Assembly: GCF_004114615.1 (NCBI RefSeq)
Contig: NZ_CP035300.1
Coordinates: 744,001-808,000 of the forward strand
Direction of reading: 5' to 3'
From: Dyella sp. M7H15-1
Lineage (GTDB): Bacteria > Pseudomonadota > Gammaproteobacteria > Xanthomonadales > Rhodanobacteraceae
DNA length: 64,000 bases
In this document: positions 17,194 through 27,201 of the stretch, in pieces
Layout of the letters: each line of letters starts with the position of its first letter
How positions within the stretch are numbered: position 1 is the stretch's first letter
Made by a program: the position numbers and the translations under genes
Notes under the pieces: generated by a model
What the model was told of the DNA's origin: nothing
Seen by the model: the letters and a program-made list of their open reading frames with translations, nothing else
Databases searched by the model: none

Positions 17194-17877
17194 TCAAAGC
17201 TTCACCTCAACCATCTGCTGCTCGGGCTGATACAACGCTGGATACATCTGCTTCAACCGGGCCACCTTCGGCGCATCGTTGATCACGATATACATGTCAT
17301 CCGGATGATTGCGCGCGTAATCTTGATGGTAGGACTCTGCCGGATAAAACGCCTTCAGCGGTTGTACCATCGTCACGATGGATGCATCGAAGACTTTGGC
17401 CGCATTGAGTTGTGTGATATACGCCTGTGCAATTTTCTGCTGCTCCGCATTGGCGTAGAAGATTTCCGAGCGGTACTGCGTACCCGTATCCGGGCCTTGC
17501 CGATTGAGCTGGGTCGGATTGTGCGCTACCGCGAAATACACCTTCAGCAGTTGGCCATAGCTGATCACGGCCGGATCGAACTGGATCTTCACTGATTCGG
17601 CGTGACCGGTATAACCATCGCTCACATCGTCATAATGTGCCGTATCGGCATCGCCACCGCTATAGCCGGCCCAAACCTGCCGCACGCCTTTCACGTGTTC
17701 GAACACCGATTGCATGCCCCAGAAGCACCCGCCGGCGAGTACTGCGGTTTCGGTGTTGTGCGTGCTGACCTTGGCGACGTCGATGTCGGGGTCGGGGAGG
17801 TTGGTGTTGCCTGCCATGACGGTACAGGCGGTGAGGCTACCGAGGGCGAATACATGGATCAGGCGGGGGAGTTTCAT
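17194..17877 (-). CDS. msrA: Peptide-methionine (S)-S-oxide reductase, exported lipoprotein-type
   Basis: A 227-residue protein. The MsrA active-site motif GGCFWGMQSVFEHVKGV is followed by GYSGGDADTAHYDDVSDGYTGHAE and YRSEIFYANAEQQ, so this is a full MsrA domain with its catalytic cysteine in GCFWG. It repairs oxidised methionine. The N-terminus (MKLPRLIHVFALGSLTAC) looks like a signal peptide ending in a lipobox-like LTAC, so the enzyme is probably periplasmic and may be lipid-anchored. No MsrB is adjacent. Confidence 0.93.
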   Translation of the reverse strand: MKLPRLIHVFALGSLTACTVMAGNTNLPDPDIDVAKVSTHNTETAVLAGGCFWGMQSVFEHVKGVRQVWAGYSGGDADTAHYDDVSDGYTGHAESVKIQFDPAVISYGQLLKVYFAVAHNPTQLNRQGPDTGTQYRSEIFYANAEQQKIAQAYITQLNAAKVFDASIVTMVQPLKAFYPAESYHQDYARNHPDDMYIVINDAPKVARLKQMYPALYQPEQQMVEVKL

Positions 17878-17974
17878 CGGGGAGCTCCGGAGGGCTGATG
17901 CTTTGTATTCGTTGGTGTGGTGGGCAGGGTTACCTTTGTATTCACCGTCAAGTTCTAAGTCGATGTATTCATGT

Positions 17975-18412
17975 TCAATGCCGCGAAGGAAAAGCGATGG
18001 GATGTTCAGGCAGGCTCAGGAATGCAAAGAATGGGCGGTTCTGGTCGATGGCGAAACTGGCGGACTCATGCAGGATGCCCAGCAAGGTATCAAAGTCCTT
18101 GGTCGCGGTCTGACGCAGGTCATTGGCATGGTCGAGCAACAGCGCATGGCCGACACCATGCAGCCAGCCAAGATCGCGTAGGCTGTCGACCAAGGCATCC
18201 CAGTTGTGGCCAAAGCCGGAAGGAAGCTTCAACGCGGTGGCCAGGCGGCGCAGCAGTTCGCCCTTGTCGTAGCAACCGGCGAGGTCGGCACGGCAGACAT
18301 AAAGGTGCCCTTCCTCGGCGGCGGCGGCGAGTGCTTCGAAATCCTCGGCATCGACAAAATAGACCCCGCCGTCATCGGCCTGGGTGAGGTCGAGGGCGCT
18401 TTCTGCGCTCAT
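17975..18412 (-). CDS. Barstar family RNase inhibitor
   Basis: A 145-residue protein of the barstar family, recognised by YVCRADLAGCYDKGELLRRLATAL and LPSGFGHNWDALVDSLRDL, which give the inhibitory helix and the conserved NWDAL motif. Its partner is the RNase gene immediately upstream, and its ATG overlaps that gene's stop as ATGA, so the inhibitor is made together with the enzyme. It has no export signal and should protect the cytoplasm. Confidence 0.9.
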   Translation of the reverse strand: MSAESALDLTQADDGGVYFVDAEDFEALAAAAEEGHLYVCRADLAGCYDKGELLRRLATALKLPSGFGHNWDALVDSLRDLGWLHGVGHALLLDHANDLRQTATKDFDTLLGILHESASFAIDQNRPFFAFLSLPEHPIAFPSRH

Positions 18413-18846
18413 CGGTATTCCTGGAAGGGATGGAATGGCTGGAAGCTGTGGTAGTGATCGCCGGTGTAATAGAACACCGTGGGCGGTGTGCCGCCGGTGA
18501 TGATGCGCCGTGTACCGCGGTTGCGTGCGTCCGGCGTGTCGACCGTGTATTCGTGGTAGAAACCGCGCGGCTGCTGCGGCAGCAAGCCTTCGTAATTGTC
18601 GAACACGACGCCGTCCTGGCTATACGGGAACGGGCCATTGTGCATGATGCGCGTCAGCGTATCGCAGGCTTCAGACGGCATGAACGAAGGCAGATTTGCA
18701 TCAGCGGCAGGGCAGTTGCTGGCCGGCAGCGTAACGTTGCCGCTCGACGTCATCTCAGGCGGTTTGGCTGGGTGCTGGTGCCAGTAGACCAGGGCACCTA
18801 CAAACAGCACCAGAAGTATCGATGGGATAAATCTTGATGGCGACAT
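18409..18846 (-). CDS. Membrane-anchored or secreted barnase-type guanyl ribonuclease
   Basis: A 145-residue protein. A single hydrophobic segment at residues 6-22 (FIPSILLVLFVGALVYW) is followed by a short linker and a microbial N1/T1-type RNase domain. The domain motifs are GPFPYSQDGVVFDNYEGLLP, then RGFYHEYTVDTP with the catalytic glutamate, and the closing YYTGDHYHSF with the catalytic histidine. It cuts single-stranded RNA. The ATG at 18846 is preferred over an upstream in-frame start (18888) because the hydrophobic segment follows at once. It is coupled to a barstar gene. It could be a scavenging enzyme or a competition toxin. Confidence 0.88.
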   Translation of the reverse strand: MSPSRFIPSILLVLFVGALVYWHQHPAKPPEMTSSGNVTLPASNCPAADANLPSFMPSEACDTLTRIMHNGPFPYSQDGVVFDNYEGLLPQQPRGFYHEYTVDTPDARNRGTRRIITGGTPPTVFYYTGDHYHSFQPFHPFQEYR

Positions 18847-18924
18847 CGCGGACTCCTTGCTTACAATACTGATTTTGCCGGTCAGCATGTCGAGCGGCAG
18901 TATTTTCAGGCAGAGTGGGGGACC

Positions 18925-21384
18925 TTACACGTCTATTTGTCCGGGTGCGGCCGGGCTGTCTTCGCCCAGGGGGCCGAGGTTTCGAACGATCATGTTCTGC
19001 GGCGTGGATAGCGGCAATTGCGCTTTTGCCAGGCGTGACAGCATGTCGAATAGCAGATCGCTTTTTACGGTGGCGGCATCGCGCGGGCTGCGCACATAGG
19101 CCACGCCGCTGAAGGTCATGGCGCTGCTGGTGACGTCATCCAGCAGCACAAATGGAGCAGGCGTTTCGAGGGTCGCATCGTTGGCAGTCAGCGCGCTCAT
19201 CATGATCTCGTGCATCTTGGCTGCATCCGTGCCCAATGGCATCGGTAGGCTGATCTTCACGCGGCCCAGCGCATTGCCATGCGTAACGTTGCGCAGGTTC
19301 TGGGTAATGAACTGTGAGTTCGGCACAATCATGGTAGAACGGTCCCACAATTGGATTTCGGTAGCGCGCACGTTGATGCGTTTCACGTCACCTTCCACGC
19401 CAGCCATACTGACCCAGTCACCCACCTTCACCGGCTGCTCTGCCAGCAGGATCAGGCCGGAAATAAAGTTCGACACGATAGCCTGCAGACCAAAACCGAT
19501 GCCCACCGACAACGCGCTAGCGATCCAGGTAAGGCTTTGCAGGCTGACGTCGGCGGTTTTCAGCGCCAATGCAAACACGATCACCACTGCTACATAATTT
19601 AGCAAGGTGACGATCGACATCTGCATACCAAGGTCGAATCGGGTCTTAGGCAGCAGTTGCTCCAACAGCCAGCGCTTGATGATGCGCACCACCAACATGC
19701 CGGCGACGAATACCACCAGCGCATTGAAGATGGCACCAGGCTTGATGGTGAGTTCGCCTACCTTCAGCCCGACAAACACGTTGCCAATATGCGAGAACAG
19801 ATCGTTCGGACCACCGCCGAATGGCATCAGCAGGGTACCGACGGCCACCAGCAACAGCAGCACCCGGCACAGGGCAGAAAGAACGGTCGAAGATTGTTCC
19901 AGCGCACTCGGCGAAATATTGAATGTCGCTTGCAGGCGATGACCGCTGTGCCCCTTCGGGCTGAGCAGAGTTTGGAACAGATCGTGTTGCAAATGCGTGA
20001 GCATGTAGAGCGATGCCACGATCATGCCAATCCACAGCATCTGCCACGAGATAAAGAACGCAAACGCGATGTAGCCGGTGAACACCGCTAACCACGCCAC
20101 CACCACCGCCACCGCAGCCACGCCTGCCAGTGCACCAACCCAAAGCGCATGCTTCACCGGCTTTTTTTCGTGACTGTTGTTGCGCCTGATGCGTTTTACC
20201 CGTAGAAATGCAGCGCCAATCAGGCCGCTAATAAACAGGGCTAGCGCAGCGCGCGTGCATATCGCGGCGGGCAGGCTGCTGCCAGCGATGCCGAAGAGAT
20301 GCTCCAGCGTGATGAGCAGCAGAAAGGCGCCGCCCAGCAACCACGGAAACCAGCGCAGCGCGTGAGCCGTGGCGTCCATCAAGGTGGGTAGCCGCCAGGA
20401 TGGATGGCGGTAGGAAAGCAGTGCGCGTCCCAGCCCGGCGACAAAGGCGGCGAAGAACGCTGCGCGGATGATCGACTGCGCCAGCGTATCCAGATCTTCG
20501 TCCAGTGTATCGTTCCAGTTCGTGCCTTGGTAAAGCAGCCACGTTGCCAGTCCGATCGATAGGGTGACGGAGAGTGTGAAGATCACCGCCAGCGCGCTGC
20601 GCCGAAAATGTCCTTCGGGCATATAGCGCTGCGCCAGTGCAAAAGCCAGGCGTTCGACAAGCTGGCGTCCCGGCACGATCAGCAGCATCGCGCCCAGCAG
20701 GCACAGGATGAACGGCGTGCGGTTGTCCGGTTGCCATGCGCTGGCGATGCCATCGGCGGCCAGACCCTTGATGCGTTGCAAACGCACGTTGTCGTCGGGA
20801 AAAGAATGGGCGAGATCCGACCAGAAACGCATGCTCAGCGGCGAGCCGGCGCGCGTGGCGAGCTGCATCTGGAACTGCTCATTGCGCGTTTCGGCAATTT
20901 CTGTCGTCAGCTTGGCCGCATCCTGGCTCAGCAGTTGCGCCTGTTTGATCTCGTTATCCAGCTTGCTCTTGTCGCGATCCAGTTGGCGGCGCTGCTGGCT
21001 GACAGCCGCGGTTTCCGGCGGAGCGCCGGCGGCTGGCGGTGGCCCGAGCACGGTCAACCGTGACTGCACGTTATCCAATTCGGGTGTCAACGTGTTCACC
21101 CATTGACTAGCTTGTTGTTGCACCGTGCCGGCTTGTGCGCTCAGGTCACCCAAGGCTTGCCCGCTCGCTGACTTGCCGCTCAGCGTGGCCTTGATGCCAT
21201 CGAGCTGCTTGTTGAGGCCGGTCAAAGCCTGGGCAGGGTCTTGGGTGGAACTCGCACTAGCTGGCGCAGCGCTGCTTGAAGAGGGATTCTGTGCATCTGC
21301 TGAGGGCACGGTGATGGCCGCCGGGCCCAGCACAAGCGAAAGGAGAAACAACGGACGGAGAAAGGTGCGCATACCGGACATCAT
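18925..21384 (-). CDS. Large MscS-family mechanosensitive channel (DUF3772 type)
   Basis: A protein of about 819 residues. A signal peptide (FLRPLFLLSLVLGPAAITVPSADA) precedes a periplasmic DUF3772-like coiled region (about 40-200), several membrane helices (about 220-560) and the MscS core. The pore helix and beta domain read SALSVGIGFGLQAIVSNFISG, LILLAEQPVKVGDWV and TEIQLWDRSTMIVPNSQFI, all typical of MscS. It would open under hypo-osmotic stress in the inner membrane. The frame is open far upstream. The ATG pair at 21384 is chosen because it leads directly into the signal peptide. The ABC exporter starts divergently, 190 bases away. Confidence 0.9.
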   Translation of the reverse strand: MMSGMRTFLRPLFLLSLVLGPAAITVPSADAQNPSSSSAAPASASSTQDPAQALTGLNKQLDGIKATLSGKSASGQALGDLSAQAGTVQQQASQWVNTLTPELDNVQSRLTVLGPPPAAGAPPETAAVSQQRRQLDRDKSKLDNEIKQAQLLSQDAAKLTTEIAETRNEQFQMQLATRAGSPLSMRFWSDLAHSFPDDNVRLQRIKGLAADGIASAWQPDNRTPFILCLLGAMLLIVPGRQLVERLAFALAQRYMPEGHFRRSALAVIFTLSVTLSIGLATWLLYQGTNWNDTLDEDLDTLAQSIIRAAFFAAFVAGLGRALLSYRHPSWRLPTLMDATAHALRWFPWLLGGAFLLLITLEHLFGIAGSSLPAAICTRAALALFISGLIGAAFLRVKRIRRNNSHEKKPVKHALWVGALAGVAAVAVVVAWLAVFTGYIAFAFFISWQMLWIGMIVASLYMLTHLQHDLFQTLLSPKGHSGHRLQATFNISPSALEQSSTVLSALCRVLLLLVAVGTLLMPFGGGPNDLFSHIGNVFVGLKVGELTIKPGAIFNALVVFVAGMLVVRIIKRWLLEQLLPKTRFDLGMQMSIVTLLNYVAVVIVFALALKTADVSLQSLTWIASALSVGIGFGLQAIVSNFISGLILLAEQPVKVGDWVSMAGVEGDVKRINVRATEIQLWDRSTMIVPNSQFITQNLRNVTHGNALGRVKISLPMPLGTDAAKMHEIMMSALTANDATLETPAPFVLLDDVTSSAMTFSGVAYVRSPRDAATVKSDLLFDMLSRLAKAQLPLSTPQNMIVRNLGPLGEDSPAAPGQIDV

Positions 21385-21574
21385 CCGAATGACACGTCGG
21401 ACGGTCAATGATTCCCACTGATATGTGGCGTTCAAGTGTGGGCAACGTTCAGTCTGGTTTCCGCTGCACAGCGGTAAGTGATAGATCGTCGATGCGGGCG
21501 GCCCGGTATGGACCTTAGTATAGTGTGCGGGCTCGATTCCCCATTTCCGATGGCCCACAGGCGGGCAAGACGCC

Positions 21575-23419
21575 ATGATCTTCCGTTGGTTCGAATCCCT
21601 GGTCGACGCTTTCAAGGGGCCGGTCGACAGCATGCCGCCCAAATCCGTGGGGCGGTTCTATGTGTTCTACCTGCGCCAGGTCTGGCTGGTTTTTGCCGCT
21701 GCCCTCGCGGTGGGTTTTGGCGTGGCGCTGGTCGAGGTATCGCTATTCGGCTTTATCGGCCGCATTGTCGACTTAGCCAAGGGCGAACCCGGCAAAGTCT
21801 TCTTCCAGGCACACGGCCACGAATTGCTGTGGATGGGTTTCGTGGTGCTGGTGCTGCGCCCGCTCTTCATCGGCACGCACGACCTGCTGGTGAACCAGTC
21901 GGTGGTACCCAACCTCACCAATCGCATCCGCTGGCAGAACCATCGCTACGTCATCCGCCAGAGCTTGGGCTTCTTCCAGAACGACTACGCTGGCCGCATT
22001 GCCAACCGTATCATGCAAACCGGCGCATCGCTGCGCGAATCGGCCGTGCAGATTGTTGATGCCATCTGGTACGTGGCGATCTACACCGGCAGCGCCATCG
22101 TGATGTTTGCGCAGGCCGACGTGTGGCTGGCGGCGCCGCTGGTAGCGTGGCTATTCGCTTACGTCGGCACTCTGTGCTATTTCATACCGCGCACGCGTGA
22201 GCGTTCTTGGCATGCATCCGAAGCGCGCTCGAAATTGATGGGCCGCATCGTGGATGGCTACAGCAATATGCTGACGCTCAAGCTGTTCGCGCACACTCAG
22301 CGCGAAGAAGCCTACGTGGCCGAGGCGATGGAAGAGCAGACGCAAAAACTGCGCGACATGACCCGCCTCACCACTGGGATGGACGCCGTCATCACCACGC
22401 TCAATGGCTTCCTGATCGTCGGCACGTCCGCATTGGCCGTGTGGCTGTGGAGCGAGGGCAGGGTGACCTTGGGCGCGATTGCGCTTTGTACCGGCCTGGT
22501 GATCCGTATCAACAACATGTCCGGCTGGATCATGTGGGTGGTCAATGGCATCTTCGAAAATGTCGGCACCGTGCAGGATGGCATTACCACCATCTCCCAG
22601 CCACGCACCGTGCAGGATCGCGAAGGCGCGATGCCACTGGAAGTGGTTGCCGGCGAAGTGCGCTTCGAAGACATCCATTTTCATTACGGTAAGCAGGGCG
22701 GCGTGATTGCCGGCTTGGACATGCTGGTGCGACCCGGCGAAAAAATCGGCCTGGTCGGCCCTTCCGGCGCGGGCAAATCCACGCTGGTGAACGTGATGCT
22801 GCGCCTTTACGACCTGGAAGGCGGGCATATCCGCATCGACGGTATTGATATTTCGCAAGTCACCCAGGAAAGCCTGCGCTCGCAAATCGGTGTAGTAACG
22901 CAAGACACTTCGCTGCTGCACCGCTCCGTACGCGACAATTTGCTTTACGGCCGCCCCGATGCAAGTGAATTGCAATTGCTGGAAGCCATGCGCAAGGCGC
23001 ACGCCGACGAATTCATCCCCAACCTGATTGATGGCGAAGGGCGCCGTGGCCTAGATGCACATGTCGGCGAACGCGGCGTGAAGCTATCCGGTGGCCAGCG
23101 CCAGCGTATCGCCATCGCGCGCGTACTGTTGAAAGACGCACCGATCCTGGTGCTCGACGAAGCCACTTCCGCCCTGGATTCCGAAGTGGAAGCGGCCATC
23201 CAGGAAAGCCTTGAGCTGCTGATGGAGGGCAAGACGGTGGTCGCCATCGCGCATCGCCTGTCCACCATTGCGCGCATGGACCGATTGGTGGTGATGGACA
23301 AGGGGCAGGTGGTGGAGACCGGTACGCATGCGAAATTGATTACGCATGGTGGGCTGTATGCGCGATTGTGGCAGCGACAGACAGGTGGATTTGTGGCTGC
23401 TGACGATGCGCTAGTTTGA
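21575..23419 (+). CDS. ABC transporter, fused permease and ATPase (type I exporter)
   Basis: A 614-residue half-transporter. Six membrane helices span roughly residues 30-310. The ATPase domain has Walker A GPSGAGKST, the Q-loop VVTQDTSLLHRSV, the signature LSGGQRQRIAIARVLL, Walker B ILVLDEATSALDS and the switch histidine in AIAHRLSTI. All catalytic residues are present, so it should work as a homodimer. It resembles multidrug/lipid exporters of the YknU/Rv1819c-type group, and the substrate is unknown. It is transcribed alone, facing away from the mscS-type gene. Confidence 0.92.
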   Translation: MIFRWFESLVDAFKGPVDSMPPKSVGRFYVFYLRQVWLVFAAALAVGFGVALVEVSLFGFIGRIVDLAKGEPGKVFFQAHGHELLWMGFVVLVLRPLFIGTHDLLVNQSVVPNLTNRIRWQNHRYVIRQSLGFFQNDYAGRIANRIMQTGASLRESAVQIVDAIWYVAIYTGSAIVMFAQADVWLAAPLVAWLFAYVGTLCYFIPRTRERSWHASEARSKLMGRIVDGYSNMLTLKLFAHTQREEAYVAEAMEEQTQKLRDMTRLTTGMDAVITTLNGFLIVGTSALAVWLWSEGRVTLGAIALCTGLVIRINNMSGWIMWVVNGIFENVGTVQDGITTISQPRTVQDREGAMPLEVVAGEVRFEDIHFHYGKQGGVIAGLDMLVRPGEKIGLVGPSGAGKSTLVNVMLRLYDLEGGHIRIDGIDISQVTQESLRSQIGVVTQDTSLLHRSVRDNLLYGRPDASELQLLEAMRKAHADEFIPNLIDGEGRRGLDAHVGERGVKLSGGQRQRIAIARVLLKDAPILVLDEATSALDSEVEAAIQESLELLMEGKTVVAIAHRLSTIARMDRLVVMDKGQVVETGTHAKLITHGGLYARLWQRQTGGFVAADDALV

Positions 23420-23519
23420 GTTCGATGACAGCCTCATGTAAGTGAGGCCGGCGGCCCTGGCTTGCGCATTACGGGGCTATCTGTACTGCACCCACATCAA
23501 GAACAATCATGCAGAACTT

Positions 23520-25310
23520 TCAGGTGGGCTTCACACTAACATTTTGAGTGCGTTGGTGTGTTCGCCCAAGCTGTCGGGAAGCATTGCGTGCTTCCCTGAG
23601 CCGCCTGGCATGGGCGGCCAGCAAATCGCCGCGCGTCACGATACCCACCATGCGATGAGGCGCATCTTTGCTCACCACGATCAGGCGACCCACTTCGTAT
23701 TCCACCATGTGATCGGCGGCTTCCCGTAACGTATGCTCTTCCCGCACCACCAGCGGTGCACGCTGGGTTAGTGATTGCATCGTAGCGTTTTCGGGCCATG
23801 CATTTTCATGAACCTGGCGACGTGTCACCACGCCCAGAAGCTGGCCATGCCGATCGACGACAGGAAAGCCCTGGTGTTTGGTGGGCGAGCCGTCTGAATT
23901 AAGCCATGCGCGAACTTCCTCGATGGTTTGTTCTGCATGCAGGCTCACCACGTTGCGGCTGCAGGCATCGCGTACATAAATCTGATCTAGATAATCCGCC
24001 GCATAGTCAGACGGCACGCGCACGCCACGCCGTACGATCTTTTCGGTCATGATGGTGTTACGCATCAGCAAGCCGGAAACCAGGTATGCCGCCGCGCACG
24101 CACCCAACAGCGGCAGCAAGCCATGCGGTTGCTGGGTGGTCTCGAAAGCAAATACCACCGAGGTAAGAAAGGCGCGGGACGCTCCGGCGAAAATGGCTGC
24201 CATGCAAATCAGGGACGCCATGCGCGGATCGATCTGCAACCAAGGTGCGGCATGTGCCAAGGCCAGTCCAAGTACGCCACCCATGGCGCCGCCGATGGTA
24301 AACAAAGGCGCCAGCGTGCCACCCGAAGTGCCGCTACCCAGTGCGATTAGCCAGGAGACCAGTTTCAGCAGGCACAGCGCGAGCATGGTGCCCAAACCGA
24401 ATTGGCCGGCAAGTACCGCCGCGATATTGGTATAGCCCACACCCAGCGTCAGTGGCATGACATAGCCCACGATGCCTACCACGATGCCACCCAATGCCGG
24501 CCACCACATCCAGTGAACGGGCAATTTTTCGAAGCTGTCTTCGATGGCATAGACCAGCTTGGTGATGCCTACGCTGATCACGCCGATGAGCAGTCCAAGC
24601 ACGATGTAAGTGGCGAGTGCCGGCAGGGTAGGGATGGCTACATCTGGCATGGGAAACATCGGTTGGTTTCCTTCCAGCACATAATGGACACCGGTGCTGA
24701 CCGTGGCGGCCAGCGCTACCGGAATCAGCGAACGCGCGCGGCGTTCGAACAGCAACAGCTCAATGGCTAGCAATACGGCGGATATCGGTGCTGAAAATAC
24801 CGCGGCCATGCCGGCGGCGGCGCCGGCGGCCAGCAGTGTTTTGCGCTCGTCTGCGGTGATGTGCATAAGTTGTGCGATCAGCGAGCCCAACGCACCGCCA
24901 GTAGCAATGATAGGGCCCTCCGCGCCGAATGGGCCGCCAGTGCCAATAGCAATGGCGGATGAAACCGGCTTCAGCCAGGTGATGCGCGGTGGAATGCGGC
25001 TTTCGTTGAGCAGCACCTGTTCCATCGCTTCGGGAATGCCGTGGCCGCGAATCGCGCGCGAACCCCAGCGTGCCATCACGCCCACGATGATGCCGCCCAG
25101 GGCCGGTATCGCGATCACCCACATACCGCGGTGACTGTCGGCGGGGCTGATGAAGTCGTAGCTCCAGCGGCCGTAAAACGCCAGGTTGGTGATCAAGCCG
25201 ATCAGCGCTGTCAGCAGTCGGGCGACGATTGCCGCTGCAACGCCCAGCAACATGGCGACGCATCCCGTCCAGAGTACCCGGCGATCCAGTGGACGGAACT
25301 GGCGCGGCAT
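23520..25310 (-). CDS. ClC-type chloride channel/antiporter with C-terminal CBS domains
   Basis: A product of about 596 residues. Selectivity-filter motifs are GHGIPEAM, GTGGPFGAEGPII and GTSGGTLAPLF, with the gating glutamate kept in GAEGP. Two CBS domains follow from about residue 450 (TIEEVRAWLNSDG and GVVTRRQVHENAW, then EEHTLREAADHMVEYEVGRLIVV). It moves chloride, possibly with proton exchange, across the inner membrane. The ATG at 25310 opens MPRQFRPLDRRVLW. The frame extends to a TTG at 25421, so the start is uncertain. Confidence 0.9.
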   Translation of the reverse strand: MPRQFRPLDRRVLWTGCVAMLLGVAAAIVARLLTALIGLITNLAFYGRWSYDFISPADSHRGMWVIAIPALGGIIVGVMARWGSRAIRGHGIPEAMEQVLLNESRIPPRITWLKPVSSAIAIGTGGPFGAEGPIIATGGALGSLIAQLMHITADERKTLLAAGAAAGMAAVFSAPISAVLLAIELLLFERRARSLIPVALAATVSTGVHYVLEGNQPMFPMPDVAIPTLPALATYIVLGLLIGVISVGITKLVYAIEDSFEKLPVHWMWWPALGGIVVGIVGYVMPLTLGVGYTNIAAVLAGQFGLGTMLALCLLKLVSWLIALGSGTSGGTLAPLFTIGGAMGGVLGLALAHAAPWLQIDPRMASLICMAAIFAGASRAFLTSVVFAFETTQQPHGLLPLLGACAAAYLVSGLLMRNTIMTEKIVRRGVRVPSDYAADYLDQIYVRDACSRNVVSLHAEQTIEEVRAWLNSDGSPTKHQGFPVVDRHGQLLGVVTRRQVHENAWPENATMQSLTQRAPLVVREEHTLREAADHMVEYEVGRLIVVSKDAPHRMVGIVTRGDLLAAHARRLREARNASRQLGRTHQRTQNVSVKPT

Positions 25311-25500
25311 GTGCGCGGCAGCAAGGGTAGGGTCCAGCGAGGGGGCAAGAGGGAGCGACGCGCGCGTGTGCTGCTCAGTGTTTTCGTTATGCACTGCAAG
25401 GATTCCCAGAAAGTGGCGCAAGGTTACTGGGATGAGGGCACGCTAGCTGGCTGGAAAATAAATGACCAAATCGAAGATTTTTGCGAGCATGGATAGATCC

Positions 25501-25532
25501 TTGACTCTAGACCTGGATCAAAGGTCTAGACT
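25501..25532 (+). promoter_or_regulatory. MerR-type metal-responsive promoter
   Basis: TTGACT (25501-25506) and TAGACT (25527-25532) are separated by 20 bases, the overlong spacing typical of MerR/CueR/ZntR promoters. The spacer contains a dyad, CTAGACC and GGTCTAG. No intact metal gene follows, only a P-type ATPase scrap. Confidence 0.65.
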
Positions 25533-25579
25533 TTGGGCATGAACACCTAACCGCCCTCCCTGATGACAATGGTGTTGAA

Positions 25580-25657
25580 ATGCGGTCCATTATGATTGAA
25601 TCGCTGTGTAAGCAAGGTCGTTACGTTGCTATGGCTGGTGACGGTATCAACGACTAG
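25580..25657 (+). pseudogene. Scrap of a heavy-metal P-type ATPase
   Basis: A 25-codon frame ends in GRYVAMAGDGIND followed at once by TAG. VAMAGDGIND is the hinge motif of metal-transporting P1B ATPases such as CopA or ZntA, where it normally continues APAL. Everything before and after is gone. It lies 50 bases after a MerR-type promoter, which supports its origin as a metal-resistance gene. Confidence 0.7.
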
Positions 25658-25785
25658 TCCCGGTTGGATTCGCGCAGCGTAAACCGAGGGGACGCGCCAC
25701 GACGATACGGTGAGCGTAATATGCTTGTGGTAGCCGCCACATCTGGCGGCTACCTAGTGATGATGTCGGCCCGGAGGCTAGTGTC

Positions 25786-27201
25786 ATGTCACGCAAAGGG
25801 TGGGTCGTGTGGAGCGTTGCCTTGCTTGCGGCATTGACATGGACACCGCCGGCTGTCGAGGCGCCAGTCGCGCCTTCCGGCGCGGCTTTTGTCGCACGCA
25901 TCGAAGTGATTGGCCCGATCGGTCCTGCTGCAGCGGAATACGTACACGGTGCGATCCAGCACGCTACGGATGACGGTGCCAAGGCCATCGTGCTGCAGCT
26001 CGATACGCCGGGCGGGTTGACCGAATCCATGCGTGGCATGGTGGCGGATATCCTCGCAGCAAGGGTGCCGGTGATTGGGTATGTGGCGCCGGCCGGTGCG
26101 CGTGCTGCCTCGGCGGGCACGTACATTCTTTATGCTTGCCCACTCGCGGCGATGGCGCCGGCTACGCACCTGGGCGCTGCAACACCGGTCGATCTGGGCG
26201 GCGGCACACCGATGCCGTCACCCTTGGACAATGGCTTGCCGACGTCGAGCAAATCGACGCACATGGCTGCGCCGGATAACAAGGCGGGCAGTGATGCCGA
26301 GGACAACAAAGTACTCAACGACGCTGTCGCGATGATCCGTTCGCTGGCGCAGATGCACGGGCGCAATATGGTGTGGGCCGAACAGGCAGTACGTGGTGCT
26401 GCTACGCTCACCGCGAGCGAAGCGGCTGCGCAGCACGTCATCGATTTTGTCGCCGCCGATCCGTCATCCTTGTTAGCCCAGTCCGATGGACGCACGGTGC
26501 GGTTGGGCGAACAGTCCATGACCCTAGCAGTGCGCGATTTGCCGATACGTGACTACCCGCCGAACTGGCGTGCGCGCTTTCTGGGCATCATTACCAATCC
26601 GACGATTGCCTATGTGCTGTTGTTGGCGGGTGTCTATGGGCTGATTCTCGAAGCGTTTCATCCCGGCAGTTTCTTTCCCGGCGTGACCGGCGGCATCTGC
26701 CTGCTGATCGGCTTGTATGCCTTGCAGTTGTTGCCCGTGAGTTACGCCGGTCTCACTTTGATGGCGCTGGGGGTGGCGCTGTTGGTCGCGGAAGCATTCA
26801 TTCCCACTGCGGGTGTGCTGGGTGTGGGTGGCGTGATTGCCTTCGTGCTGGGTTCGATCATGCTGTTCCGCACCGATGTACCGGGCTATACGGTGAATCT
26901 GGGGGTAATCCTAGGCATCGGTTGCTCCGCTATCATCCTGCTTGCCCTGCTGTTGCGACTGGTGATGCGTGCACGTCATGCACGCCGTTTCAACGACGAT
27001 GAGCAGATGCTGCAGAACACGGGCGAATTGCTGCAGGCCATCGCAGCGGGCGGCCAGGGTTGGGCACGCATCGGTGGTGAACGCTGGCGTGTGCAAAGCG
27101 AGGCGGCGCTTCCCGCTGGTGCGTCTGTGCGTGTGGTCAGCCGTCATGGCCTGTTGCTGTGGGTGACGGTTGCGCAGGCCGGCGAAGGAGAATCCTCATG
27201 A
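25786..27201 (+). CDS. nfeD: NfeD family membrane-bound serine protease
   Basis: A 471-residue protein. A signal peptide (residues 1-26) precedes a ClpP-like protease domain ([31 protein letters not shown], and the nucleophile region [13 protein letters not shown]). Next come four hydrophobic segments (about 265-400) and a C-terminal OB-fold NfeD domain ending [13 protein letters not shown]. The family cleaves the C-terminus of partner stomatins at the inner membrane. The slipin gene follows with an ATGA overlap, the classic pair. The linker [12 protein letters not shown] is a low-complexity insert between protease blocks. Confidence 0.92.
   Translation: MSRKGWVVWSVALLAALTWTPPAVEAPVAPSGAAFVARIEVIGPIGPAAAEYVHGAIQHATDDGAKAIVLQLDTPGGLTESMRGMVADILAARVPVIGYVAPAGARAASAGTYILYACPLAAMAPATHLGAATPVDLGGGTPMPSPLDNGLPTSSKSTHMAAPDNKAGSDAEDNKVLNDAVAMIRSLAQMHGRNMVWAEQAVRGAATLTASEAAAQHVIDFVAADPSSLLAQSDGRTVRLGEQSMTLAVRDLPIRDYPPNWRARFLGIITNPTIAYVLLLAGVYGLILEAFHPGSFFPGVTGGICLLIGLYALQLLPVSYAGLTLMALGVALLVAEAFIPTAGVLGVGGVIAFVLGSIMLFRTDVPGYTVNLGVILGIGCSAIILLALLLRLVMRARHARRFNDDEQMLQNTGELLQAIAAGGQGWARIGGERWRVQSEAALPAGASVRVVSRHGLLLWVTVAQAGEGESS

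Noticed and set aside
21520-21600. tRNA-like TTCGAATCC arm
   Set aside because: The word GGTTCGAATCC lies inside the ABC transporter coding sequence (FRWFESL) and no acceptor or anticodon arms surround it.
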